Origin: JAUILH01 sp964230215
GTDB lineage: Bacteria; Bacteroidota; Bacteroidia; Flavobacteriales_D; JAUILH01
Length of the DNA stretch: 64,000 nt
Direction of reading: 5' to 3'
NCBI GenBank assembly: GCA_964230215.1
Contig: CAXRGQ010000007.1
Coordinates: 186,001-250,000 of the forward strand
The notes below the pieces were generated by a model. The model was given only the letters and a program-made list of their open reading frames with translations, was not told where the DNA came from and searched no databases. The position numbers and the translations under genes were made by a program. Within the stretch, counting starts at the first letter, position 1; every line of letters starts with the position of its first letter. This document shows positions 35,160 to 42,244 of the stretch, one piece after another.

Positions 35160-36275
35160 ATGCAGTGGGAGAAATTTCCAAGTCTGGTAAAAAAATTAAA
35201 CGAATTGAATGTGCAGGTAGATGAAAATAAGCTGCCGCACGCACGTTTAATTATAGGAAAGCCTGGCTACGGAAGCTATGCATTAGCTCTTGCTCATGCC
35301 GCCTACATCCTTACAAAAGACACGCATAACAAGCAGGTATTAGGCCTTAATCACCCCGATTTGCATTTAGCTTTTCCAGTAATTCAGGGTAAAGGCAGCA
35401 GTAATTCTGACATCTTTATGGAGCAATGGCGAAAATTAAGTGGGGAGAACTTATTTTTCAATATTCAAGATTGGACCAATGAGATGGATGCAGACAGCAA
35501 TAAACTACCTATTATTTCCAAATATGAAAGCAGTCGCATTCTGCAGAAATTGTCTTTAAAATCTTACCAGGGAGGCAATAAGCTTATGATTATTTGGGGG
35601 GCGGACACCATGAATTTAACGGTAAGCAACAAATTGCTTAAATTGATAGAAGAACCGCCAGAAAAAACCTACTTAATCCTTTTGGCAGAGCACGCAGAAG
35701 CCATTTTACCAACTGTTGTGTCTAGGTGTCAAACCTTGGTATTACCAGGGCTTCCAGTGAAAGAAATTGCTAATATACTTACAGGCGAGTATGGCATTGA
35801 GCAAGGAAGCGCCCTTAATATCGCTGGATTATCTGAAGGTGATTTTGCACGCGCAAAGAAATTCGGGTCATCTGATGCCGATGGTGAAGACTTTCACGAT
35901 TTATTTGTTACTTGGATGCGCCTAGCCTACAAAAAAGATTTGCCTTCAATTTTAAATTGGTGCGACGAAATACATGGATTAAAGCGTGCAAGACAGCAGC
36001 AGTTCGTGATGTATAGTTTAAATTTCTTCCGCCAATGCATGTTGAGTGCTTACCTTGGAGACACTGTTGCATTATTATTTGGTAAGGAAAAAGATTTTGC
36101 CGGTAAATTCGGTAAATTTGTACACGGAGGTAATGTTGTCCCAATGATGAATATATTAGATGAGGCACATTATCACATAGAGCGAAACGGAAGTGCAAAA
36201 TTGATATTTTTTGACCTATCCGTAAAAATGATTCGCCTACTACACAGTAAACAGCCATACGAAATGGCCAATTAA
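35160..36275 (+). CDS. holB: DNA polymerase III delta' subunit-like clamp-loader protein
   Basis: 371 residues. Clamp-loader ATPase-fold subunit that helps load the sliding clamp. Motifs: LPHARLIIGKPGYGSYALALAHA (25-47, degenerate P-loop without the Lys), KLMIIWGADTMNLTVSNKLLKLIEEPPEKTYLILLAEHAEAILPTVVSRCQTL (141-193, Walker-B-like to sensor-1 region). The zinc-binding Cys module usually found after the P-loop of delta' is absent; the segment reads LTKDTHNKQVLGLNHPDLHL with no Cys. Divergent from pgk and 12 bp ahead of ricT, an arrangement I recall as common in Bacteroidota. Confidence 0.9.
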   Translation: MQWEKFPSLVKKLNELNVQVDENKLPHARLIIGKPGYGSYALALAHAAYILTKDTHNKQVLGLNHPDLHLAFPVIQGKGSSNSDIFMEQWRKLSGENLFFNIQDWTNEMDADSNKLPIISKYESSRILQKLSLKSYQGGNKLMIIWGADTMNLTVSNKLLKLIEEPPEKTYLILLAEHAEAILPTVVSRCQTLVLPGLPVKEIANILTGEYGIEQGSALNIAGLSEGDFARAKKFGSSDADGEDFHDLFVTWMRLAYKKDLPSILNWCDEIHGLKRARQQQFVMYSLNFFRQCMLSAYLGDTVALLFGKEKDFAGKFGKFVHGGNVVPMMNILDEAHYHIERNGSAKLIFFDLSVKMIRLLHSKQPYEMAN

Positions 36276-36287
36276 TGAGGAAGTACG

Positions 36288-37625
36288 ATGGGATGTTCAA
36301 GTTGTTCAAATAGTGATGGAGGGAAGCCAGCGGGCTGCAGAAGTAACGGCAGCTGTTCATGCGGTGCAAGCTCGGGCAAACTACCTGTTTTTGATTGGTT
36401 AAGCAACATGGAATTGCCTGGAGGCAGTAAAGGTTTTGATGGCGTTGAAGTGCGCTTTAAAAACGATCGTAAAATATTCTTTAGAAACCTTGAAGATATT
36501 TCACTAGTTGCTGGTGATATAGTTGTTACCGAAAGTAGTCCAGGTTATGACGTAGGCATAGTATCATCTGTGGGTGAATTAGCCCGCATGCAAATGGGCA
36601 GAAAAAGTCCAAATACCAAGACACACGAATTAAGAAAAATACTGAGAAAGGCCTCACAAGAGGATGTAAAGAAATGGATTGAAGCGCGAGAGCGCGAGGA
36701 CGAAACCATGCATAAATCAAGAGAGCTTGCCAACAAGCACAATCTCTCCATGAAGATTTGTGATGTTGAGTTTCAAGGTGATGGAAACAAAGCCATTTTC
36801 TATTACACGGCTGAAGATCGCGTTGACTTTAGAGAACTCATCAGAAGCATGGCAGATGCGTTTAAGATCCGCATTGAGATGAAACAAATTGGAGCACGTC
36901 AAGAAGCGGGTAAGTTGGGGGGCATTGGAAGTTGTGGCCGTGAATTATGCTGTTCTACTTGGCTCACAGATTTCAGATCAGTTAGTACCAGTGCCGCGCG
37001 TTACCAACAGCTATCATTAAATCCGCAAAAATTAGCGGGACAATGTGGGAAACTAAAATGCTGCTTAAACTTTGAACTAGATCAATACTTAGAAGCGTTT
37101 AGAGAATTTCCAGATGCCGACACTAAACTTGAGACTGCAAAAGGAAGAGCACGCCATCAGAAAACAGATATTTTTAAGCGTTTAATGTGGTTTTCCTATG
37201 AAGACCCTACACTTGGCGGAACTCACATCCCCTTGAATGTAGAGCGTGTTAAGGAGATTATTGCCATGAATAAGAAAGGCAAAAAACCAGAAGACCTTAA
37301 ACAGTTTGTTGAAGCCATTGAAGTGGAGAGAGAACCAGATTACAACAATGTGGTAGGTCAGGACAGCCTAACGCGTTTCGATCAAGAATTCAAGCGAAAA
37401 AAGAAGAAAAAACGCAAAGGGAATAACAAAGGCGGCCAACAACAAGGTGGACCAAGAAATCATAATCAGCAAAGCAAACAAGGTTCAAAGCCAAATAACC
37501 CTAACGCTAATAAAGGTCAAGGCGGCGGCAAAAAAAGTGGTCAAGGCAAGAACAAAAAGAGGCAAGGTAATCGTCCTCCAAAAGGTAAAGGACCTAAGCC
37601 ATCAGGCCAAAAAACACAGAATTAA
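36288..37625 (+). CDS. ricT: PSP1-domain protein RicT-like, Cys-rich, with long basic tail
   Basis: 445 residues. An N-terminal Cys cluster (Cys3, 6, 17, 23, 25) precedes the PSP1 domain (about 50-270), which carries GGIGSCGRELCCSTWL (211-226) and GQCGKLKCCLNFEL (251-264), the Cys motifs of RicT-type proteins that bind Fe-S clusters in the RicAFT complex of Bacillus. A KKKKRKGNN-G-Q-rich low-complexity tail (about 365-445) follows, suggesting RNA or nucleic-acid contact. Function in Bacteroidota is unproven. Follows holB by 12 bp. Confidence 0.88.
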   Translation: MGCSSCSNSDGGKPAGCRSNGSCSCGASSGKLPVFDWLSNMELPGGSKGFDGVEVRFKNDRKIFFRNLEDISLVAGDIVVTESSPGYDVGIVSSVGELARMQMGRKSPNTKTHELRKILRKASQEDVKKWIEAREREDETMHKSRELANKHNLSMKICDVEFQGDGNKAIFYYTAEDRVDFRELIRSMADAFKIRIEMKQIGARQEAGKLGGIGSCGRELCCSTWLTDFRSVSTSAARYQQLSLNPQKLAGQCGKLKCCLNFELDQYLEAFREFPDADTKLETAKGRARHQKTDIFKRLMWFSYEDPTLGGTHIPLNVERVKEIIAMNKKGKKPEDLKQFVEAIEVEREPDYNNVVGQDSLTRFDQEFKRKKKKKRKGNNKGGQQQGGPRNHNQQSKQGSKPNNPNANKGQGGGKKSGQGKNKKRQGNRPPKGKGPKPSGQKTQN

Positions 37626-37666
37626 GATTTCCAGCGCAATAGCGTGATTCTCGGGAAATGAATTAC

Positions 37667-37674
37667 TAGCTTTG
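37667..37674 (+). promoter_or_regulatory. Candidate -7 box of rluF
   Basis: TAGCTTTG, exact TAnnTTTG, 14 nt before the ATG at 37689, in the 63-bp gap after ricT. The -33 region is not convincing. Confidence 0.38.
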
Positions 37675-37688
37675 TACAAAAAATTGCT

Positions 37689-38609
37689 ATGTCCAAACCA
37701 GACGGAATCCGCCTTAATAAATTCCTAAGTGAAATTGGCTACTGCTCAAGAAGAGAGGGTGATGCCCTAATTGAACAAGGGCGCGTTACCGTAAACAATC
37801 AAGTGGCAAAGCAAGGACAAAGAGTTAGTTTTCAAGATACGGTTGCCGTTGATGGAGAAACCGTCTCAAAACCAGCAAAAGACTTTGTTTATCTCGCCTT
37901 CAACAAACCAAAAGGCATTGTATGCACCACAGACACAAAAGCAGAAAAAAACAATATAATTGACTTTATAAACTACCCAAAACGCATCTTCCCCATCGGT
38001 AGGTTAGACAAATTGAGCGAAGGATTAATATTCCTCACCAGCGACGGCGACATTGTAAATGAAATACTCCGTTCAAACAACAAGAATGAGAAAGAGTATT
38101 TAGTTACTGTTGACAAAGACATCACCATCGATTTCATCAAAGAAATGCGCTCAGGTGTTCCCATTTTGGGTACTAAAACTAAGAAGTGTGAAGTAATAAA
38201 AGTTAATAAAAACACCTTTACCATTATCCTCACACAGGGACTTAACCGTCAAATTAGGCGTATGTGCGAGCACCTTGGTTACCGTGTTACAAGACTTATT
38301 CGCACAAGAATAATGAACATTGAGCTCGACCTTCCAGTTGGTGCAGTAAGAGAACTTACGGCAGATGAAGTTAAGCACTTAAAATCATCGGCCTCTGCAA
38401 GTGCCTCTGCTAAAGCTACGGGCGACACGCAGAAGGTTCCGGCAAAAAAGAAAGAAAGTTCAAAATCTAGTAAAAAACCAATAGTAAGCAGCAAAGCACG
38501 CGTAGGTAAAACCGCTATCACCAATAAAAAGAAGAAAAAACCACGGCACGCAAATCAGGTAACTACAAAACGCAAACGTAACAATACGGGCAGAAGACGT
38601 TCTAAATAG
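37689..38609 (+). CDS. rluF: 23S rRNA pseudouridine synthase, RluF/RsuA family
   Basis: 306 residues. S4 RNA-binding domain (8-55: IRLNKFLSEIGYCSRREGDALIEQGRVTVN) and RsuA-type catalytic domain with GRLDKLSEGLIFLTSDGD (104-121, catalytic Asp107), FTIILTQGLNRQIRRMCEHLGY and RIMNIELDLPVGAVREL. RluF-type enzymes modify uridines in 23S rRNA. The C-terminal 75 residues are a Ser/Lys/Arg-rich tail. It contains a 43-bp, Ala/Ser-rich insert (ASASASAKATGDTQ, residues 235-248) that recurs in the PP2C gene 3 kb away. Lies between ricT and gldH. Confidence 0.93.
   Translation: MSKPDGIRLNKFLSEIGYCSRREGDALIEQGRVTVNNQVAKQGQRVSFQDTVAVDGETVSKPAKDFVYLAFNKPKGIVCTTDTKAEKNNIIDFINYPKRIFPIGRLDKLSEGLIFLTSDGDIVNEILRSNNKNEKEYLVTVDKDITIDFIKEMRSGVPILGTKTKKCEVIKVNKNTFTIILTQGLNRQIRRMCEHLGYRVTRLIRTRIMNIELDLPVGAVRELTADEVKHLKSSASASASAKATGDTQKVPAKKKESSKSSKKPIVSSKARVGKTAITNKKKKKPRHANQVTTKRKRNNTGRRRSK
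38391..38433 (+). repeat. 43-bp dispersed repeat, copy A, in frame inside rluF
   Basis: 39 of 43 bases match 41440-41482, and both copies are read in the same frame as A-S-A-S-x-S-A-K-A-T-G-x-T-Q. It sits in the low-complexity C-terminal tail, where an insertion is tolerated. It resembles coding palindromic repeats inserted in genes, such as Rickettsia RPEs, but the family is not identified. Confidence 0.75.
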
Positions 38610-38642
38610 GAAAATTTATATCTTGCTAACAACATTGACATT

Positions 38643-39104
38643 ATGAAACAACTTATTCTTCTTAGCTCACTTCTACTTCTATTAGCATCCTGTGGTACAG
38701 ACGCTCATTACGACAATATGGAGTCAGTTGGAGACGATGGCTGGCAGCAGAGTGAAGTAATCAGCATGGACGTCTCCATAGAAGATGCCTCAGTGCCCTA
38801 TGACATCTATTTAAACGTCAGAAACACCAAGGACTACGAGTACATGAATATGTTCATATTTCTGGATGTCACCAACCCTAGCGGCGAAACCTTTAGGGAT
38901 ACGGTTGCTTTAAGCATAGCAGACGAAAACGGAAAATGGGATTCAGAAGACGTAAGCGAGACCTACGTTATGAACTCATTCCTCACTTACGAAAATCATC
39001 AATTCGAAGAAGAAGGCGATTACACATTCGAATTAGCCCATGGCATGTATGACGCGTCATTGCTAGGTGTTTCAGACGTGGGTATAAAACTGGTAAAGAA
39101 ATAA
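38643..39104 (+). CDS. gldH: GldH-like gliding-motility lipoprotein
   Basis: 153 residues with lipobox LLASC (Cys17). The mature part matches the GldH pattern: SMDVSIEDASVPYDIYLNVRNTKDYEYMNMFIFLDVTNPSGETFRDTVALSIADENGKW, then a jelly-roll-like end TFELAHGMYDASLLGVSDVGIKLVK. GldH is a lipoprotein needed for gliding and T9SS function in Flavobacterium. Placement after holB and ricT agrees with the gene order I recall in Flavobacteriia, where a class A PBP usually follows; here an accessory gene intervenes. Confidence 0.85.
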   Translation: MKQLILLSSLLLLLASCGTDAHYDNMESVGDDGWQQSEVISMDVSIEDASVPYDIYLNVRNTKDYEYMNMFIFLDVTNPSGETFRDTVALSIADENGKWDSEDVSETYVMNSFLTYENHQFEEEGDYTFELAHGMYDASLLGVSDVGIKLVKK

Positions 39105-39144
39105 ATAAGGCTGCCTAATCCGTCTCCAGCTTCTAGTGTTACCA

Positions 39145-39226
39145 TACAAGCCGTGCAATGGCAATAAAAGCCAAAGCGTTTGCTCCGCGCCACATTTGCC
39201 ATTTAGCCATTTGCAAACATCTTGTA
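39145..39226. repeat. Structured palindromic element between gldH and the PP2C gene
   Basis: Nested imperfect inverted repeats: TACAAG/CTTGTA (39145-39150 with 39221-39226), TGCAA/TTGCA (39154-39158 with 39211-39215) and AATGGCAA/TTGCCATT (39157-39164 with 39196-39203), with a GC-rich loop. It is more GC-rich than its surroundings. The form recalls folded single-strand recombination sites or REP-like elements; identity unknown. The rest of the 280-bp gap (39105-39384) shows no gene. Confidence 0.5.
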
Positions 39227-39372
39227 AGGCACCAGCTATCCGCCTCCGCCGGGGCAGGGTTTAGTGCTCTACATCAAATTTGGTATCAGAAAGAAAACGG
39301 TTTAGATCAGTAGCTCATTTTTACAAAAAAGTAAATACATATGTGTGCCAGATTTCGTAATTTCCGTGAATC

Positions 39373-39380
39373 AAAGGAGA
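39373..39380 (+). promoter_or_regulatory. Shine-Dalgarno site deciding a TTG start
   Basis: AAAGGAGA ends 4 nt before TTG at 39385. Strong SD sites are rare in this window, and this one selects the TTG start, which immediately begins a signal peptide. Confidence 0.6.
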
Positions 39381-39384
39381 ATTT

Positions 39385-41949
39385 TTGCTGCACTTTATAA
39401 CACTAAATATCATTCTATTATGCACTTGTCAATGTCTGGCACAGCACAGCAAAGTATATACGCTATACGAAACATTTAAGAAGACGGTTAATCAAGATGT
39501 AGATGCAGCAGCTGAAATCGCTAAGAAGCTCAACTCATTTAAGAACAATACCCCCAGCGATCAAATGCGAATTGACATGGCAAATGCCACAATGCATAGA
39601 CTAAACGCAGAGTATGTTGAGGCGAAGGAACTCATTCTAGAATCATTAGAAATAAATAAAGACGCAGATTTAGAGGCAATTTCTGCGGCTTGGCTTTCAG
39701 TTTCCTTATCCTATGATTACTTAGGTATAATTGACAGTTGTGCATGGGCAGCAAAAAACTCTATAAAAGCAGCCCTGAGTGCGGAAAACAACAAAATGGC
39801 TGCTGATGCCTTTCAGTCTCTGGGAGTATCCTATTACTATGCCGGCAACTGCGACAGTGCAATGGTAAACTACGATAAAGCAAGGCGATTTTATCTTAAA
39901 GCAAACGACACAATAGATATTGGAGGTGTTCTAACTAATGAAGCAAACTGTCTATATAATTTAGGACAACTTTCTGAGTCAATTGTATTACTGCGTAGGG
40001 CGGAGAAAATCTATGAGACTTCTCCTGAAAATCGTTACTTATTGGCCCTAATTAGAGAAAACATTGGACATCAATCTTATGAAACACAAAATTATGATCT
40101 AGCATTTAAGTATCTAAACAACGCAATGGAAATTCATAAGGATTTTGGCGATTCAATGGGAATAGCACGCTGTTACATGAAACTTGGATTCGTATATGAC
40201 GACAAGAAACAACATGATCTAGCACTAGAGGCACTTTTTAAATCTGAAAGAATTTTAAAAAATAACAACGGTGATAAGCTGCTTGATAATGTATATAATT
40301 CAATAGGTGCTGTTCATGCGAACTCAGGTAATCACGAGCAAGCCATTGTATATCTCGAAAAATCTGTAGAAATGAAACGTGAAAAGTATGATCCAATAGG
40401 CATGATTACTACACTCACTAATTTGGCAGATAACTACAATAAAACAGGAAGACTAAAAGAAGCATATCAAACTGCAATGGAAGTATTGGATATGCACAAG
40501 GAGCATAACTTCTATCTTCAACTTGGGCTCATTTATGGTGTTTTAGCAGATTATTATGCATCCATCGGAGACTATAAAAATGGATACTATTACTCAACAA
40601 AGCGCAATATGTGGAGCGATTCAATTTACAGCGTAGAAAAGCAAGAAGCTCTATCAGAAATGGAGGTTAAATATGAAACGGAGAAAAAAGATCAGGAAAT
40701 TAAAATGGCGAATATTCTCGCTGGTCAAGAAAAAGATAAGCGAGTACTAGCAGAAGCCAAAGCAAAGAAGGAAGAGGCTCAACTTAAAGAGGAGCAGGCT
40801 GAAAAAAGAAACATTTACATTGGACTTGGCGCTTTAGCTCTTCTAACACTTGCCGTAGTTTGGGCATTAAGAAACAAGCGCAGAGATAACAAACTAATAT
40901 CGCAACAAAAACAAATCGCAGAGGAACAGAAAGAATTAGTTGAGGAGAAAAACAAAGAAATTCTAGACTCAATTAACTATGCAAAGCGCATTCAGACAGC
41001 CATATTGCCGCCTAACAAACTGGTAAAAGAATATTTACAATCATCCTTCATCCTCTATAAACCAAAAGATATTGTGGCTGGAGATTTTTACTGGATGGAG
41101 GTGCTGCCTGGTTCTCCTCCTTTGGAGGAGTCAGAGGAGGTAGGCAATACAATTCTCTTTGCAGCTGCCGATTGCACTGGTCATGGAGTGCCAGGAGCAA
41201 TGGTTTCTGTGGTATGTAATAACGGGCTCAACCGATCAGTGCGGGAGTATGGCCTACAAGAACCTGGAAAAATCCTAGATAAGACCAGAGAAATTGTAAT
41301 CTCAGAATTTGAGAAGTCCGAAGAGGAAGTGAAAGACGGAATGGACATTGCTCTGTGCTCACTAACGTTCGCACAGAGCGAGAAACAGAGCGTGAGCGGC
41401 TCCAAAGACTCAATTGAAATAGATGGAAAAGCCCGCAGCGCCTCTGCTAGCTCCTCTGCTAAAGCTACGGGCGGCACGCAGACTGTTTCTGATTACTCCG
41501 CTCTGCTTAAATACGCAGGTGCGCACAACCCACTTTGGATCATTAGGCGGAATGTGTCGGCCGAAACTGGAGGGGGTTATGCGCTAGAGGAAGTGAAAGC
41601 AGAGTTCTCTGCTGAAACCAAGCTAGAAGAACATAGCGACTACTTATTTATTGAGGTGAAGGCTGACAAACAACCTATAGGTAAGTTTGATGATCCTCTA
41701 CCCTACACTACGCATACAATAAAGCTAAATGAAGGTGACAGTTTCTACATCTTCTCAGACGGCTACGCCGATCAGTTTGGTGGAGAGAAGGGTAAAAAAC
41801 TAAAGGCAAAAAACTTCAAAACCCTCCTACTTTCTATCCAAAACGAAAGCATGGAACGTCAGCGAGAATTGATTGATGAAGCATTTGAGGACTGGAAAGG
41901 CAAATATGAACAGTTAGATGATGTGTGTGTTATCGGCGTCCGCGTGTAG
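39385..41949 (+). CDS. TPR sensor protein with SpoIIE/PP2C-type phosphatase domain
   Basis: 854 residues; TTG start supported by an SD site. Signal peptide (to about residue 20), a TPR array (25-410), a charged coiled coil (430-470), one membrane helix (about 475-495), a short coiled coil (505-530), then a PP2C/SpoIIE domain: DSINYAKRIQTAILPP, KPKDIVAGDFYWME (Asp567), AAADCTGHGVPGAMVS (592-607), DGMDIALCSLTF, AGAHNPLWIIR, FSDGYADQFGG (about 790). Typical of Bacteroidota two-module Ser phosphatases that receive a periplasmic signal and act on anti-sigma-type partners. Two segments break the domain: LPGSPPLEESEEV (about 574-586) and a Ser/Ala-rich stretch (666-706). Both map to repeat DNA. It lies alone between gldH and the PBP gene. 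Confidence 0.88.
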   Translation: MLHFITLNIILLCTCQCLAQHSKVYTLYETFKKTVNQDVDAAAEIAKKLNSFKNNTPSDQMRIDMANATMHRLNAEYVEAKELILESLEINKDADLEAISAAWLSVSLSYDYLGIIDSCAWAAKNSIKAALSAENNKMAADAFQSLGVSYYYAGNCDSAMVNYDKARRFYLKANDTIDIGGVLTNEANCLYNLGQLSESIVLLRRAEKIYETSPENRYLLALIRENIGHQSYETQNYDLAFKYLNNAMEIHKDFGDSMGIARCYMKLGFVYDDKKQHDLALEALFKSERILKNNNGDKLLDNVYNSIGAVHANSGNHEQAIVYLEKSVEMKREKYDPIGMITTLTNLADNYNKTGRLKEAYQTAMEVLDMHKEHNFYLQLGLIYGVLADYYASIGDYKNGYYYSTKRNMWSDSIYSVEKQEALSEMEVKYETEKKDQEIKMANILAGQEKDKRVLAEAKAKKEEAQLKEEQAEKRNIYIGLGALALLTLAVVWALRNKRRDNKLISQQKQIAEEQKELVEEKNKEILDSINYAKRIQTAILPPNKLVKEYLQSSFILYKPKDIVAGDFYWMEVLPGSPPLEESEEVGNTILFAAADCTGHGVPGAMVSVVCNNGLNRSVREYGLQEPGKILDKTREIVISEFEKSEEEVKDGMDIALCSLTFAQSEKQSVSGSKDSIEIDGKARSASASSSAKATGGTQTVSDYSALLKYAGAHNPLWIIRRNVSAETGGGYALEEVKAEFSAETKLEEHSDYLFIEVKADKQPIGKFDDPLPYTTHTIKLNEGDSFYIFSDGYADQFGGEKGKKLKAKNFKTLLLSIQNESMERQRELIDEAFEDWKGKYEQLDDVCVIGVRV
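41105..41146. repeat. Palindromic REP-like insert inside the PP2C domain
   Basis: Perfect 7-bp hairpin CTCCTCC-TTT-GGAGGAG (41114-41130) followed by a second GAGGAGG, bounded by TGCCT (41105-41109) and AGGCA (41142-41146). It encodes the extra residues LPGSPPLEESEEVG between the conserved DFYWME and AAADCTGHG motifs, which are normally joined by a shorter acidic turn. Confidence 0.6.
41440..41482 (+). repeat. 43-bp dispersed repeat, copy B, in frame inside the PP2C gene
   Basis: Differs from 38391-38433 at 4 of 43 positions and is read in the same frame (ASASSSAKATGGTQ). It lies in a 40-residue loop absent from typical SpoIIE domains. A degenerate reverse-orientation relative (agctttagcgaaggc) follows the stop codon at about 41954-41969. 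Confidence 0.75.
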
Positions 41950-42004
41950 TCGGAGCTTTAGCGAAGGCACTGAGAGTGTAAAGCAATCGATCGCCAGATA
42001 ACAC

Positions 42005-42038
42005 CATCCTGACAATGAGGCACGAAATCGTCAGGATG
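42005..42038. repeat. Hairpin in the gap between PP2C and PBP genes
   Basis: Perfect 9-bp stem CATCCTGAC/GTCAGGATG (42005-42013 with 42030-42038), 16-nt loop. No T-run follows on either strand, so it is not a standard terminator. The surrounding 295-bp gap (41950-42244) holds no convincing gene. Its right half is AC-rich and carries TATCTTTA at 42224-42231, a possible -7 box for the PBP gene. Confidence 0.5.
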
Positions 42039-42244
42039 TGTGATAGATGTACATGGAGTGCGGGTTTAATTCGTGGTACAATGGCGCCAAAAAACATTAA
42101 AAACGCTGTTTACCTAGAAAGTAGTACATCACCCCCCATTAAAAACCCACTCCACACACTTATCCACATTCCACCCACGAATAATTACTTTCCACCAATC
42201 ATTTCACAGAATTGCAATATGTTTATCTTTACCAAGCTATAAAC

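Noticed and set aside
33886..35244. Longer pgk frame starting at 35244
   Set aside because: The extra 55 residues are not like any PGK, overlap the divergent holB start and cover an exact TAnnTTTG box; ATG 35079 gives the normal family start.
39145..39226. Integron attC site
   Set aside because: The conserved GTTRRRY/RYYYAAC core boxes are not clearly present and no integrase gene is in the window.
42005..42038. Hairpin considered as terminator of the PP2C gene
   Set aside because: No T-run follows on either strand and it lies 56 bp past the stop; kept only as a hairpin repeat.
42015..42242. 75-codon frame between the PP2C and PBP genes
   Set aside because: No signal peptide or motif, skewed composition, overlaps a hairpin and the probable PBP promoter.
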